From NCBI GenBank assembly GCA_964017185.1, contig OZ024877.1:9394201-9458200 (forward strand): a DNA stretch of 64,000 bases, written 5' to 3'. The position numbers and the translations under genes are program-made. Shown here one piece after another: positions 22,480-35,500 of this stretch. Every line of letters begins with the position of its first letter. Position 1 is the stretch's first letter. The notes under the pieces are model-generated. The model worked only from the letters and a program-made list of their open reading frames with translations, was not told the origin of the DNA and made no database searches. Origin of the DNA: Rugalucina vietnamica (taxonomy: Eukaryota > Mollusca > Bivalvia > Lucinida > Lucinidae).

Positions 22480-23690
22480 AACCGATAAAGCTACAGTTGA
22501 TTACAAAATCCGTAGTCCGTTCGACATTAAAGGCAACTAATGCTAAGCCGTCTATCTCGTGAAGTTGGACGACGTACCGAAGTAAAGTGGAGTGAAGGAG
22601 CTTATCTAGCATTACTGTTTATGCTTAAAGAAAATTTGTTTGAACCAAATATTGAAAAGCATAATACTCGTCTTTTTATATGAACTTGTTTGATTGAGAC
22701 TGCCCTGATGTTTTATGGCAACCCATTTGGTTCTGTTTGAAAATATTTATGGGTGCCTTAAGCAGAGTGTGGATGTAAACTGTAGTCTAACATCGTGTTA
22801 ACATATCTGTAAGCACAACTTAAACCCCAAAGAACGCATTTTTGGTGATAATGATAACAAATAGGTGCTTATTAATACTGTTGACTGTTAAGAATAAGTT
22901 CCTTTCTTTGGCGTGGACCACATGTGGCCATATAATTCAGAAGTCGTTTCTTGTAGGTTGCATAAATTATGATTCATTATAGACTGGAGAAAGAAGAAAC
23001 ATAAGTAATGGCAGATAACAAGTTCCAGAGATAATACTTATCAGTCACTAGAAATAGTCTTCTATGAATGGGACAGAAGATACACATACCAGAATCTAAT
23101 GAATATTATGACCAGTTTATGTATCTACACATTCTGATCAGTGAAAGATCTAAATTGTTGATTGGGGGGGGGGGGAGGTTAGGCCAACCAAACCAGTCCA
23201 AACTAAGCCGTACAGGCTAGGAATAGCAGGTTATGTTATTTATGTGCCTTTCAACATGATTTTACTCATGTTCAGGCGGATCAATTTTACGTAAAAAACT
23301 TGCCCATGCACTATACAGAGATTTGTTTCCAGCATTTTAAATTGAAAATTTCATTCCTAAATGTTTGCTAATTTTAATGTTTGCTACGTGTCCTGTATGT
23401 ATCCTGTATTTTAGTTGTATTTACAATTTTGAAATTCCATGCCAAAAAAGTGCCTGGGAATGATCCATGCCTACACTGCAAATTATTATCGGCATAGTCT
23501 GTTGGTTCATATCTATGCAATATATCCAGCAAAAGCTGTAGCAGTAGGTAATTAATCCACCACATTTGGCTAAGAACCATGCTAAGAATGAGATAATGCC
23601 TATCAGCATTGTCTGATATGTGCTAAAAAGTTTTACGCTAAACTAAGGTATTTGTTCTTAGGGCTTTAAGTGCCATTGTATATAATAACT
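22480..23690. other. No gene recognised
   Basis: AT-rich, with a 13-base G run at about 23165. No exon, RNA gene or repeat boundary supported. It lies immediately downstream of the sulfotransferase gene and could hold its 3' UTR or regulatory DNA. Confidence 0.4.
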
Positions 23691-23915
23691 GAGCCGCGTC
23701 GCGAGAAAACCGGACTTCGGTGTCTCCGACCAGGTCTGACAAAAACCGGCCTGTGCAGCTATAGAAGATGGCTAGAAGCTTGATTTTTCAGATTAAGGAA
23801 GAAATGGAATTGTACTATCCGTGTATCGAAAACTAAGGCGCTGATCAGCGCCTTTGTTTTCGCATAGACTGTTTTTTTTTGTTTTTTTTGTTTTGTTTTT
23901 TTCATGGCGCGGCTT
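23691..23915 (+). mobile_element. MITE family B, copy in or beside the sulfotransferase 3' UTR
   Basis: 'gagccgcgtcgcgagaaaac' start and 'catggcgcggctta' end. The central hairpin is reduced to 'aggcgctgatcagcgcctt'. It lies 30 bp beyond the sulfotransferase stop codon on the transcribed side. Confidence 0.75.
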
Positions 23916-23944
23916 ATATGCTATCTTTGTGTTTGCTTCAGTAG

Positions 23945-24129
23945 TCAGTATATCCATTTGTTCCATCTGTCCTCCCCCAATAACGTCACTAACCGCTTAT
24001 TAAAACTGGAATAGAGGTCTCTTAATATCTGTCTGGTTTTTGGATGCATGTCGCCGACCTCCTGTTTGTTTTTTGTAACAAAAATTCTATTCCTGATAGC
24101 CAGTGTTGGGTTCTTCGTTGATAAAGGAT
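23945..24129 (-). CDS. Sulfotransferase exon 8 (terminal)
   Basis: 185 bp from acceptor 'ccattttcag' to the TGA at 23947-23945. It codes residues 372-432, including 'MHPKTRQILRDLYSSFNKRL' and 'LLGEDRWNKW', the conserved C-terminal block of the family. Confidence 0.88.
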
Positions 24130-26495
24130 CTGAAAATGGAAAGTGGAAGTCATTGTGCACATTAAGATTACCAGTCGGATCGGATACATCAGGATAACAT
24201 GTCCGTGTAATGTATACCCCCCATGAACCCCACTTTAAATTAGCAAAACTGGGCTTCAAAACATAGTTTGTGGGTGCTCGTTAGAACCGACTCGCTGGCC
24301 CAAAACTTCTTTTGCTAAGTACAGAATGCATCAAAAGATAGGTACGTTTTGGAAAATAAGAGTTTAACAAGCATTCTCCAGTTTTTATCAGTCCATGACC
24401 GCTTGACGGTGAATATATAATATACTTAGCGTCAATGAAAAGTTCATTATGAAAACTTACCCATTCAATATACAGAGATTTTTTTCAGGCGAAAAAAAAA
24501 ATCACCAGAAAAAAAATAATATTTTTTCTTATTTTTGCTCCAAACATAGATTGTGGGTACACGTTAGCACCGCCTCGGCGACGCGGTTCTAACGAGTTCC
24601 CACAATCTATGTTTTGCGGCAAAAATAAGAAAATATGTATACCCCTGCAAACCCCGTTTTTCTATATAAAAGGTGGGTTCAGTGGGGGTATAGTTTTAAT
24701 GGACATGTTTTCCTGATATACCAGTAAATCAGGTCCAATATTTGATTCATTCAACTGCCGATACTTCAGCAATCATTTTTAAGACATAGAATGCCATCCA
24801 TTACTGCTATTGAAAACAGTGATTACCACAGCCGAAAAGATTATACGCAGTCCTTGACAAATGTCAGAAGCTTCCATTAAAATGTATGGGGAAATGCAAA
24901 ATTCACTGCATTCACTGCGGGTGTAAGAGGCATGAGAAGACATGTCGACGTGTGAAAATCGGGCTTTCTAGTTCTCACAAATTCCGAAAATAACAAATTA
25001 CACGTGTTGCATGTACACCATAGTTCCAGTGCAAGCGGAACTGTTGAATGTATCTAAATCAATTTGCTGTTGACCAGAATCATGAATGAAATTGCAATTG
25101 TTGAAAGTAATTTTGTATTGTTCAAAATTATATCGAAATTTAACTTACAATAAAAAGTAAGCATACTGCACCATCATTTGTATCCTTGCCCCCCCCCCAC
25201 CCCCCTAGGGCCGGGGATAGCGGGGACAATGCGGAACTAAAGTACCAGGCATTAACCTCTGATGAGTCCCGGCAGTGCCGGGGATTTTGCCGGGGTTTTC
25301 ATTTCCCGCCAATACTCGGTCACATTAATTTAAACTAGATATTAATGGTTTTTTTAACAATTTAAAATTACTTTTATGGTACTAGTTTGATTTGCAAATG
25401 CACCTTGACATTCAAATGCGCAAATTGGAGATATTTTATCATGTTTCAGTTTCATCAGAACAACTTCCAGCTGTTGTTGCACGTTAGTGTCAGCCTCCGG
25501 GGAGCCGGGGCTTTTAGCAGGGATTGTACCGCGCATCTTCCCCGGCAGTGCCGGGCTTTAAAAAATGAAAAGTTAAAAGCCCCGATATTCCCCGGCCTTA
25601 AGGGAGCCGGGGATACAAATACTGAAAATGACTTCGAAGATAAGAGCCACTCCATGAGTAAACAAACAATATGCATATGCGAAAAAAGATGCAGACCAGC
25701 TTCGCGGTAACCATGAAGCTGATCAGAGCCTTTGCTTTCGCTACTCGTATAGTACAATCTCTCTTCTTCTAAAATCCTGCTTCTGTGACTGTACAGTGCG
25801 GTTTGTGTCGGACATGGTCGGAACCCAAATTGTTGGTTTTCTCGCGCACATGCTCTTTTTGTTTTCTCCAACCTGTAGCAGATACTTACGGACTCCAAGA
25901 AAGTTAAACACTTTATCCAGTTGCTTGGTTATATTTTCACTATACTCCTCGGTCTGAAGTATCAAAATTTGGTCTCTGGGAAAAACTTGGAACCAGTCTT
26001 GTAAGAATATTGCATAAAATCCCCATACTGGTCGTACCTTTATGAAAGCAAAAAGTAAAGAAAAGAAATCAGATGTCGTTCAACTTGAGGCCAGCAAATA
26101 AAATCTATCAAAATACATTTATCTGAAATATCTAGCTATTTGTTTATTTATTTATACAATATTTCGAAAGGGTAACATATTTAGCTCAATATCCATGTGC
26201 ATTCGAAACTACAGGTTTTTATGCCAATAAAGGAACTGGTTTGGAAACAAAAATATGCACCCCAACCAAAAAATTAAGTTTGACCTTTTTTTGAAGAGAA
26301 AAAAATAAACAAAAACCAAGAGGACCAATGGTCCTATAAACGCTCACCTGAGACCTGAGATATATACTAATAAACTTGTTTGACTATAATGGTAATATTC
26401 ATGTATACAGTTCAATAATGCACAACACCAACACGAATAAATGTCCAGATTTATTTAACCCAACGTTTCGCCATCTTGGCTTCTTCAGGGATATA

Positions 26496-26538
<43 letters not shown>

Positions 26539-29500
26539 CATGTATATAACCCCAGGGCAGGGTCAGAATAACACCTGGTGTCAATGTCTTTTCAAATCAT
26601 GAAAATTCAGTCCATTTGCCAATTTACTGCAAATTTTGCCCTTCAAATGGCATTTTATCAAGTTTCCCCATTCAAATGCATGGGCGACCTAAGTTGACCT
26701 TGCCGTAAAATAGGTCAAGGTCATCCCAGGGTCATGATTTCTATAAATTTTGTAGACCTCTATTCCTTTATGCTTCATGCCAAGTTTCAAAATCATAGGC
26801 CTCCTGAAGATTTTTTAAGAGTTTTGTTATTTATAGCCATGGTGGCCATCTTGGTCATGTGAACATGACTATTTATGCAAACTTTCATTCACTCTTCCAG
26901 AGGATGCTCCACATAAAGTTTGGCTTTGACTGGCCAAGCGGTTTTAGAGATGTTTTAATATTTTGGTCATATACATGTATATATAGTCCCAGGGCAGGGG
27001 CGGACAACCCCCTGGGCCTAAAATATTTTCATAAACATATATCTTCCGTCCTTTTGCTCATTCGTAGCAAGTTTTCTGCCATTAAATGACGTTTTCCTAT
27101 TTTTTCCCATTCAAATGCATGGGCGACTTAAGTTGACCTTGCCATAAAAAAAGGTCAAGGTCATCCCAGGATCATGATTTATATAAATTTTGTAGAGCTC
27201 CATTGCCTAATGCTTCATGCCAAGTTTCAAAATCATAGGCCTTCTTGTTCTGGAGAAGAAGATGTTTAAAGGTTTTTGCTATTTATAAGCCCTAGCGGCC
27301 ATCTAGGTCATGTGACATTGACCAGTTACACAAACTTTCATTCCCTCTGCCTGAGGATGCTCCACATAAAGTTTGGCTTTGATTGGCCAAGCGGCTTCAA
27401 AGAAGATGTTTGAATATTTTGGTCATATACATGTATATAGCCCCCGGGGCAGGGGCAGACAACCACCTGAGCCCATAATATTTTCATAAACATAAATCTG
27501 CTGTCCATTTGCTCATTCCTAGCAAGTTTTCTGCCATTAAATGACATTTTTCCCCATTCAAATGCATGGGCGACCAAAGTTGACCTTGCCGTAAAAAAGT
27601 TCAAGGTCATCCCTGGATCATGATTTATATAAACTTTGTAGAGCTTTATTGCCTGATGCTTCATGCCAAGTTTCAAATCATAGGCCTTCTGGTTCTGGAG
27701 AAGAAGATTTTTTAAAGGTTTTTGCTATTTATAGTCCTAGTGGCCATCTTGGTCATGTGACCTGGACCATTTATACCAACTTTCGTTCCCCCTTCCTAAG
27801 GATGCTCCACATAAAATTTGAATTTGATTGGTCAAGCAGTTTCAGAGTAGAAGATGTTTGAATATTTTGGTTATATACATGTATATAGCCCCCGGGACAG
27901 GGGCAGACAACCCCCTGGACCCAAAATATTTTCATAAACATAAATCTTCTGTCCATTTACTCAATCCTAGCAAGTTTTCTGCCATTAAATGACATTTTCC
28001 TATTTTCTCCCATTCAAATGCATGGGCGACCTAAGTTGACCTTGCCATAAAAAAGGTCAAGGTCATCCCAGGGTCATGATTTATAAAAACTTTCTAGAGC
28101 TCCATTGCTTGAGGCTTCATGCCAAATTTCAAAATCATAGGCCTTCTGGTTCTGGAGAAGAAGATTTTTAAAGGTTTTTGCTATTTACAGCCCTGGTGGC
28201 CATCTTGGTCATGTGACCTGGACCATTTATGCAAACTTTCGTTCTCCCTTCCTAAGGATGCTCCACATGAAATTTGAATTTGATTGGCCAAGCGGTTTCA
28301 TAGAAAAAAAATGATTGAAAAGTGTGAACGACGACGACAACGACGACGACGGAGCATGGGTATACTATAAGCTCACCTGTGAGCCTTCGGCTCAGGTGAG
28401 CTAAAATACTGAAGATAGCCGTGCAAACAACTGTCCTAAGCGACTTCCTGAGAAAAGCAACCATAATCTGGTCATCTAGAGCGTCTGCCTGACGCGACAA
28501 GACGAAATCAGTCTTTTTTTTATCGGCATATTACGTATACGATGGATAATGCGGGACTAGGCAGAACGGCAAGAATGAATTAATTGCTTTGTATTTCCAC
28601 TCTCATTGGAAATATGTCAAAATTCAAGCACCGACACTGACGGAAGACGCACCAAAAGAACATACCTTCAGGAAAACATGTCCATGTAATATAAATCCAC
28701 TTTTATTGGAAAAGGTCCCTCAGGACCTTTTCCACAGTGTTTACTTTGAATATGAAGAAAATTTTACCCATGATCGACTGCTCTCTCTCAATTACGCGTT
28801 TTGTCACATAAAGCGCTTGATAAAAACTAGTGAACCCATCTATACTGACTAGACAGTTAACCGCAATCAATTAAATTTATCCATTGTTGACACTCCCCGT
28901 CAAAAAGCGGTAAAATCTAGCAAGCAGTCTCGATCGTGGTGACTGCTTATCATAGCGCATCTAGGTTTAGATCGTAGATACCCTGACGAGGGGTACAGAA
29001 ACTATAGGAACTCTATATGACTGACTTTTAGTCCATCACATCGGTCCCATGGGTCTGTTTCTGGTAGTGTGGCTGCAGGTCAAAATTCAGAACTCTGTCA
29101 CAAATTGACTGCACTGCAAAATGGTTTTCTACACATCGACATATTGATTGTAATCGTGTTCCCTTTAGTATTGGCTTTGATTCCTTAACATCAGAAATTT
29201 TGGCCAATGCCTTGAGTGACAGATACACACACTGGTCAAACGTTCATAACAAGAAACGACATTCATGTATAGGAAACGAAACTGAAACGTACGTGAATCG
29301 TAATTTTAATGACAAACCAGAGAATCAACAACACTGAAATCTAGAGCAAAAGGAATCTCTTATAACAAACGGCTGCTGACCTTTTCATTGGTTTCTTTTT
29401 AAAGAAGCCAACTTGTATAGCAAAGCCGGGGTATAAAGGGGTACATTTACACATATTTTCTTATTTTTGCTCCAAAACATAGACTGTGAGTACTCGTCAG

Positions 29501-32500
29501 TGACGGTTCTAACGTGTACCCACAATCTATGTTTTGAACAAAATAATAAAATATCAACAAATGTTCTTCTGAAAATTGAAAATGTTTTAATATCGTTGTA
29601 GTCAGACAGCATTGCACATGGAAGTCATAAGAAGTCTCATCAGGATAACTTGTCCGTGACATGTATATTTATTTCTATTTATTTATACAATATTTAAAGA
29701 GGAGATACACATTTAGCTGTAATAGCTAGTCTACCTCTAAAACTTATTTATAAATGTACAAATGTAATGATAAAATGACACAAAACTATTTACATTGAAA
29801 TTCATACCATTTAAAATTTCAATGAATTAAAAGTGGGTGCATACAACAGCGTTTCAGGTGAAAAATCATATTTTACATGAGATATAAGATATGCTAGATG
29901 AAAATTTAAAAGTATGCATTATACATGTATTTAAAAAAGTTTTATAAAAATATAAAATGCACATTAAAGGTATTCTTTAACATTTCACTTAAAATCTATC
30001 AAAAATTGTAGATTTCTTGGCAGACCCAGGCAAATCATTCTACAACCGTGGGGCAGAGGAGGAAAACGATACCCCCCTTAAACCATACTTTTATATAAAA
30101 ACCTGGGATATGCAGGGGTATACCTACATGTATTTTCTTATTTTTGCTCCAACGGATTGTGACGGTTCTAACGAGTACCCACAATCTATGTTTTGAGCAA
30201 AAATAAGAAAAAATATCAAAGATTTTTAGTTAAAACTTTATTGATTTTAATTAAGAAACGAAATTAAAATTAACCAAAGCTGTACTTTCATTAAGGAAAT
30301 GTCTTTGCGATCTAGTACATTAGTATAATTTGTACAACATCTGAATTTCAAGATGTCATTAATTAAGATCGATTTCTACAAAATTTAACATCAGGAAAAC
30401 ATGTCCGTGCAAAGTATACCCCCTCAAACCCCACTTTTATATAGCAAAACTGGGGTATGCAGGGGTATACCTATTTTTCTTATTTTTGCTCCAAAACATA
30501 GATTGTGGGTACTCGTTAGAACCGCCTCGCCGAGGCGGTTCTAACGTGTACCCACAATCTATGTTTTGAGCAAAAATAAGAAAAATATCGAAATATTTCT
30601 GATGAAATTTTCAATTTTTATAGGTGAAAAAAATCTCTATATATTGCATGGACAAGTTTTTGTAATGCTCGCATACCAAATCTAAACATTTGCGGAAGTT
30701 GCATATTTCCAAATCTAAACATTTGCGGAAGTTGCATATTACCAAATCTAAACATTTTCGGAAGACCAGAAAACAAACGTATTTCAGAGATGTTCCTAAA
30801 ATAAGATTACACTGCATGACCGTGGGTCAACACTGATTTTAAAGAGGTCAATATACTACCTTTTTAATGTTGTCAATTTGTTCTCATATATGAGCCGCCG
30901 CATGGGAAAACCAACATTGTGCATAGGCGGAAACAAAGACACAGACCAGCTTCGTGGTAACCGCGAAGCCGAGCAGCGCCAGCCCTTTGTTTTCGCTACA
31001 CGAATAGTACAATTCCTCTTCTTTTTAAATCCGAAATTTCAAGCTTCTAACCTGTTTCTTTGACTGGACATGCCGGTTTGTGTCGGACCTGGTCGGAAAC
31101 GCAAATTGTTGGTATTCTCATGCACGGGCTCATATACAAATCTTTTCTTACATTTAATTTTATAAACTCTTTATAGAGCTGCCTGTCATAGACGCAAGTT
31201 CGTAGGGAGTTTGTCAACGTGCAGGTACGTAGAATCCGTAAAGATCTTAACACGCGTTGGTGAAATCCTTCCGCAGAAGCATTCTTGGAACGGAAAACAT
31301 AGTCCGAAAACAATCTGAAAACATAACGAAATCACGTTGTGAGATTTTTTAAGTTGTAAAAAAAATAAAATTTTAAGAAGAAGATGTTTGACATTTTTTT
31401 TTATTTTTTGCTTTGATCAAAACATAGATTAAGACACACTTTAGGACCGCCTAGGCAATCTATGTTTTGGAGCGAAAATGTTGAAGAAATACTGTAGGTA
31501 TACCACTGTATACCTGGGTGTTACTATATTATAGTCGGATTGAAAGGGGTTATACATTTCACGGACATGTCATCCTGATGATATGATAAAGCAGGGTGAC
31601 AGAAATGCTCATTTGGCTCTGCTTTTGTCTTTGTTTATATTTTACTTTGTTTTTATCATGCAAACATATCTTGTGAGGCCGTAACTAAAATTTGCTCTGA
31701 CTGGACTTTCAGGCGTCAGAGAAGTATCGAACTACATTTTGTGATTCTAAAAGGGAGTACCTGTCTGACACGAAGAAAGGTTATTTTTGCTCAAAACATA
31801 TTTTGTGGGTACTTGTTAGAACCGCCTCGCCGAGGCGGTTCTAACGAGTACCCACAAGCTATGTTTTGGAGCAAAAATAAAAAAGTATACCCCTGCATAC
31901 CCCAGTTTTGCTATTGTTATATATAATTGATTCAATAATATTGATTCTTTTAAAAGCTATTACTTATAATTTATATATATATATAATCAAAGGGGAGTAA
32001 CCCAATTAATTAATATATATTTCTTTTTATGTTTCTACAATTTATTATCTAGAACTTTGTAGAAGAATGTCATTGATTATTTTTATCACTGTTATATAAT
32101 TTAGAAGTATAAAAAAATTCTATGAGCACTTTGTGGATAATTCCTGATGAAAATGGAGTGAGTGTTTTTTTTTTACCATAAGTTAAAAATATATTTGGAC
32201 TATGTATACTACTGAGATCTCGAAGGGTCTAGTGGACTCTCGTTTAGTCTTGATGGTCGTTGCGGCCTTGAATTCTCTCTGGAGAATTCTAAATTCTCTT
32301 TGGAGAATTTAAAAGAACTTTCGTTTAGTTCGTTTCTTTTCTAGAGAAAAGTTTATTATATCATTCTCTAGAAACCTGGGGAATTTCCTTAGATGTATAA
32401 ATATAGGTCCCAATTCAGTCGTAGGTATTCAGAAATTTGAAGTGATTTAAAGTATATAATTTTGGTTGTTTCACTAGTGTTTTGTATTAGAATAAAAGTG

Positions 32501-35500
32501 TGGATTAAAATATACATGTGCTCATATTCTGGTTACTGGATTGTGGACTTACATTTGAGGGACAAGGACTTATTTGACATTAACTTTGTAAGTTATTTAT
32601 TTATTTATTTACTTATCTGTTTGTTTGTTTGTATGTATTTGCAGCATTTATTTGTTTGATTAAATATTGTTAAGTTTAAATTACTTGGTTGTTTTTCGCT
32701 GTACCTGTCTAGTTACGCTAGACCGTAACAGATTTTGGGGGCTCTGAGCCGGGATTGAACATTTTGTGCATCTATTTTATTCTGAATTTGAAAAGATATT
32801 TATTGTTTGTCATACCAGCAAAAAGCAACCATGTCATTCAAACTTGAAGATTTCATTGCTGCGCCTTCTCAAGAGCTGTTAAACTTGGCCAAAAAGAGTG
32901 ATCTTTTAGACATTGCTAGTCATTATAGCATACCTGATGTCAAAACATCTATGTTAAAACGTGAAATTAAGAATGTTATTATTCAGTTTCTTGTTGATGA
33001 GGAATTTTTTGAACCCTCAGCTACATCTCTAATTATGGTCTCACAAACCGACATACAGTTGAAAGAGTTAGAATTAAAAAGGCATCTTGAACTGGAAAAA
33101 TTAAGATTAGAATTTGAAGAAAAAAGAAGGGCAGATAAGGAAGAAAGGGAAGAAAGAATGCAAAAAGAAAAGTTAGAGCTTGAAAAACAAAAGTTAGCAT
33201 TTGAAGAAAGGGAAAGAGAAAAACAAAGAGAAATGGAAGAAAGAGAGAAAGAAAAACAAAGAGAGTTTGAAAGAGAAAAGTCGGAAAAACAAATAGAGTT
33301 AGAAGAAAGGCTTTTAAAAGAAAAATTAGATATGGAAGAAAGAGAAAAGGCAAAGCAAAGGGAAATGGAAGAACGAGAAAAGGAAAAACACAGAGAAATG
33401 TTAAAAGAAATAGAACTTGAAAAAGAAAGAATGCATTATGATATTAAAATGAAAGAGCTTGAATTAAGCAGTAAATCAATGCCTCCTGTGTCTTTTGATC
33501 CTAGTAAAGTATTTGATGTTACAAAGCATATCAGGCTCGTTCCTCCATTTCAAGAAAAAGAAGTAGATAAGTATTTTTTACATTTTGAGAAGGTAGCAGA
33601 AAATTTGAAATGGCCAAAAGAGCATTGGACCTTGCTTCTACAGAGTGTTGTTATTGGTAAAGCTCGAGAAATTTACACTCAGCTTCCACTTGATCAAAGT
33701 TCAGATTATGACACAGTCAAAAATCTGATTCTTAAGGCTTATGAATTAGTACCTGAAGCTTACAGGCAGAAATTCAGAAATTGTAGGAAAGAACATGACC
33801 AAACCCATGTAGAATTTGCTAGAACTAAGGAGCAATTATTTGATAGGTGGTGTTCTTCAAAGGATGTAAAGTCTGATCATGCAAAATTAAGACAGCTCAT
33901 GCTTGTTGAAGAGTTCAAACGATGCATACACTCTGATGTCAAATCTTTTCTTGACGAAAGGGAAGTAGAAACTTTAGATGTAGCAGCACGATTAGCTGAT
34001 GATTATGCTTTGACTCATAAGGTGTCTTTTGTAAATAAGCCTTACAAGAAACCTTTTAACCCTCAATTTAAACCTAATACACCTCAGTCAAAACCATTTA
34101 ACCCTCAACAGAGAAATAATTCTCCTCAACCTAATCCACAACCACAAGCTGGACTAACAGCTGATAGTTCCAGTCCTTCACATAATCCTAAAAATAAAGA
34201 TACTAGTGAAAACAAAGGTCAAAGATCCTCATACTCACCCCGGCTGTTTTTCAATTATTGTAAAGGTGACGGTCACGTTATTTCTGAATGTGAAACTTTG
34301 AAAAGAAGAAAAGAGAGACAAAATCAAAATAATTCTAGACCAACAGGTCTTACTTCTTTAAGGTCAAAACCACAGTCGATTATTCAGGATGAAAATCCTA
34401 TTTTGGCCAAAACGTCTGCGACTGATTGTATTATGGAGATTTATGAACCATTCTTATCAGAAGGTTTTGTGTCACTTACTAGTGATTCTGCCCAGTCTAC
34501 CCCTATTAAAATCTTACGAGATACCGGAGCTTCTCAGTCTCTTATTTTAGCAGATACCCTGCCTTTTTCCGAGAAGACTTCAACTGGGACAAGTGTCCTT
34601 ATTCAGGGAGTAGAGTGTGGATTTGTTAATGTACCGCTCCATAACATTTATTTGTCTTCAGACTTAGTTTCTGGTCCTGTGGCTGTAGGTATTAGGCCTT
34701 CTTTACCTTTTAAAGGTGTTCACTTGCTATTAGGCAATGACTTAGCCGGAGATAAGGTTGTGGTAAACCCACTTTTGACCAATACACCTTGTGAGGATCA
34801 GTTGCCTGATCCCATTGAGCAGGAAATTCCTGATCTTTACCCTTCATGTGCCGTTACAAGGGCTATGGCAAAAAAAGTCAAATTGAATGATGGGATACAG
34901 GATATTGACTTAACTGACACTTTTATAGGTCAGTCTTTTCATGATGAGATTTCAAAATCTCTTTCTTCAAGTCAAACTGACTTCAACAATCAAAGGTCAG
35001 ACAATGACCTTTCACCTTCAATTTTTGACCAAGGTCACGACCAAATGTCAAGGTCACAACTTTGTCAAGAACAGCACAGTGATCCTGAAATCTCGCCTTT
35101 ATTTGAAAGGGCTTTAGATGAAAATGAAATTTCTCAGGTTCCTGTTTGTTTTTATGTCAAAAATGACATCTTAATGAGAAAATGGCGTCCTCCTGATGTT
35201 TCAGCGGAAGACGAATGGACCATAAATCACCACATTGTGGTTCCTAAGGCTTATCGTCCTGAAATCTTAAACTTGGCCCATGAAACTCCCATGTCAGGTC
35301 ATTTAGGGATAAATAAGACTTACCACAAAATTCTCAAGCATTTCTACTGGCCAGGATTAAAATCTGATGTTTCCCAACATTGCAAATCCTGTCACACTTG
35401 TCAAATGGTAGGAAAACCTAATCAGACTATTCCAAAAGCTAATTTACAGCCTATTCCTGCATTTGATGAACCATTTAGTAGGATTATCATTGACTGTGTA

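Noticed and set aside
25455-25898. 147-codon minus frame overlapping exon 7
   Set aside because: A different frame from the sulfotransferase. It is mostly MITE family B translation.
32807-32830. Possible earlier start of the polyprotein
   Set aside because: The frame is open but starts with TTG. The first ATG with a good context is at 32831.
33033-33353. Long minus-strand frame rich in Phe/Leu opposite the retroelement ORF
   Set aside because: It is the antisense shadow of the Glu/Lys/Arg-rich coiled coil in Gag.
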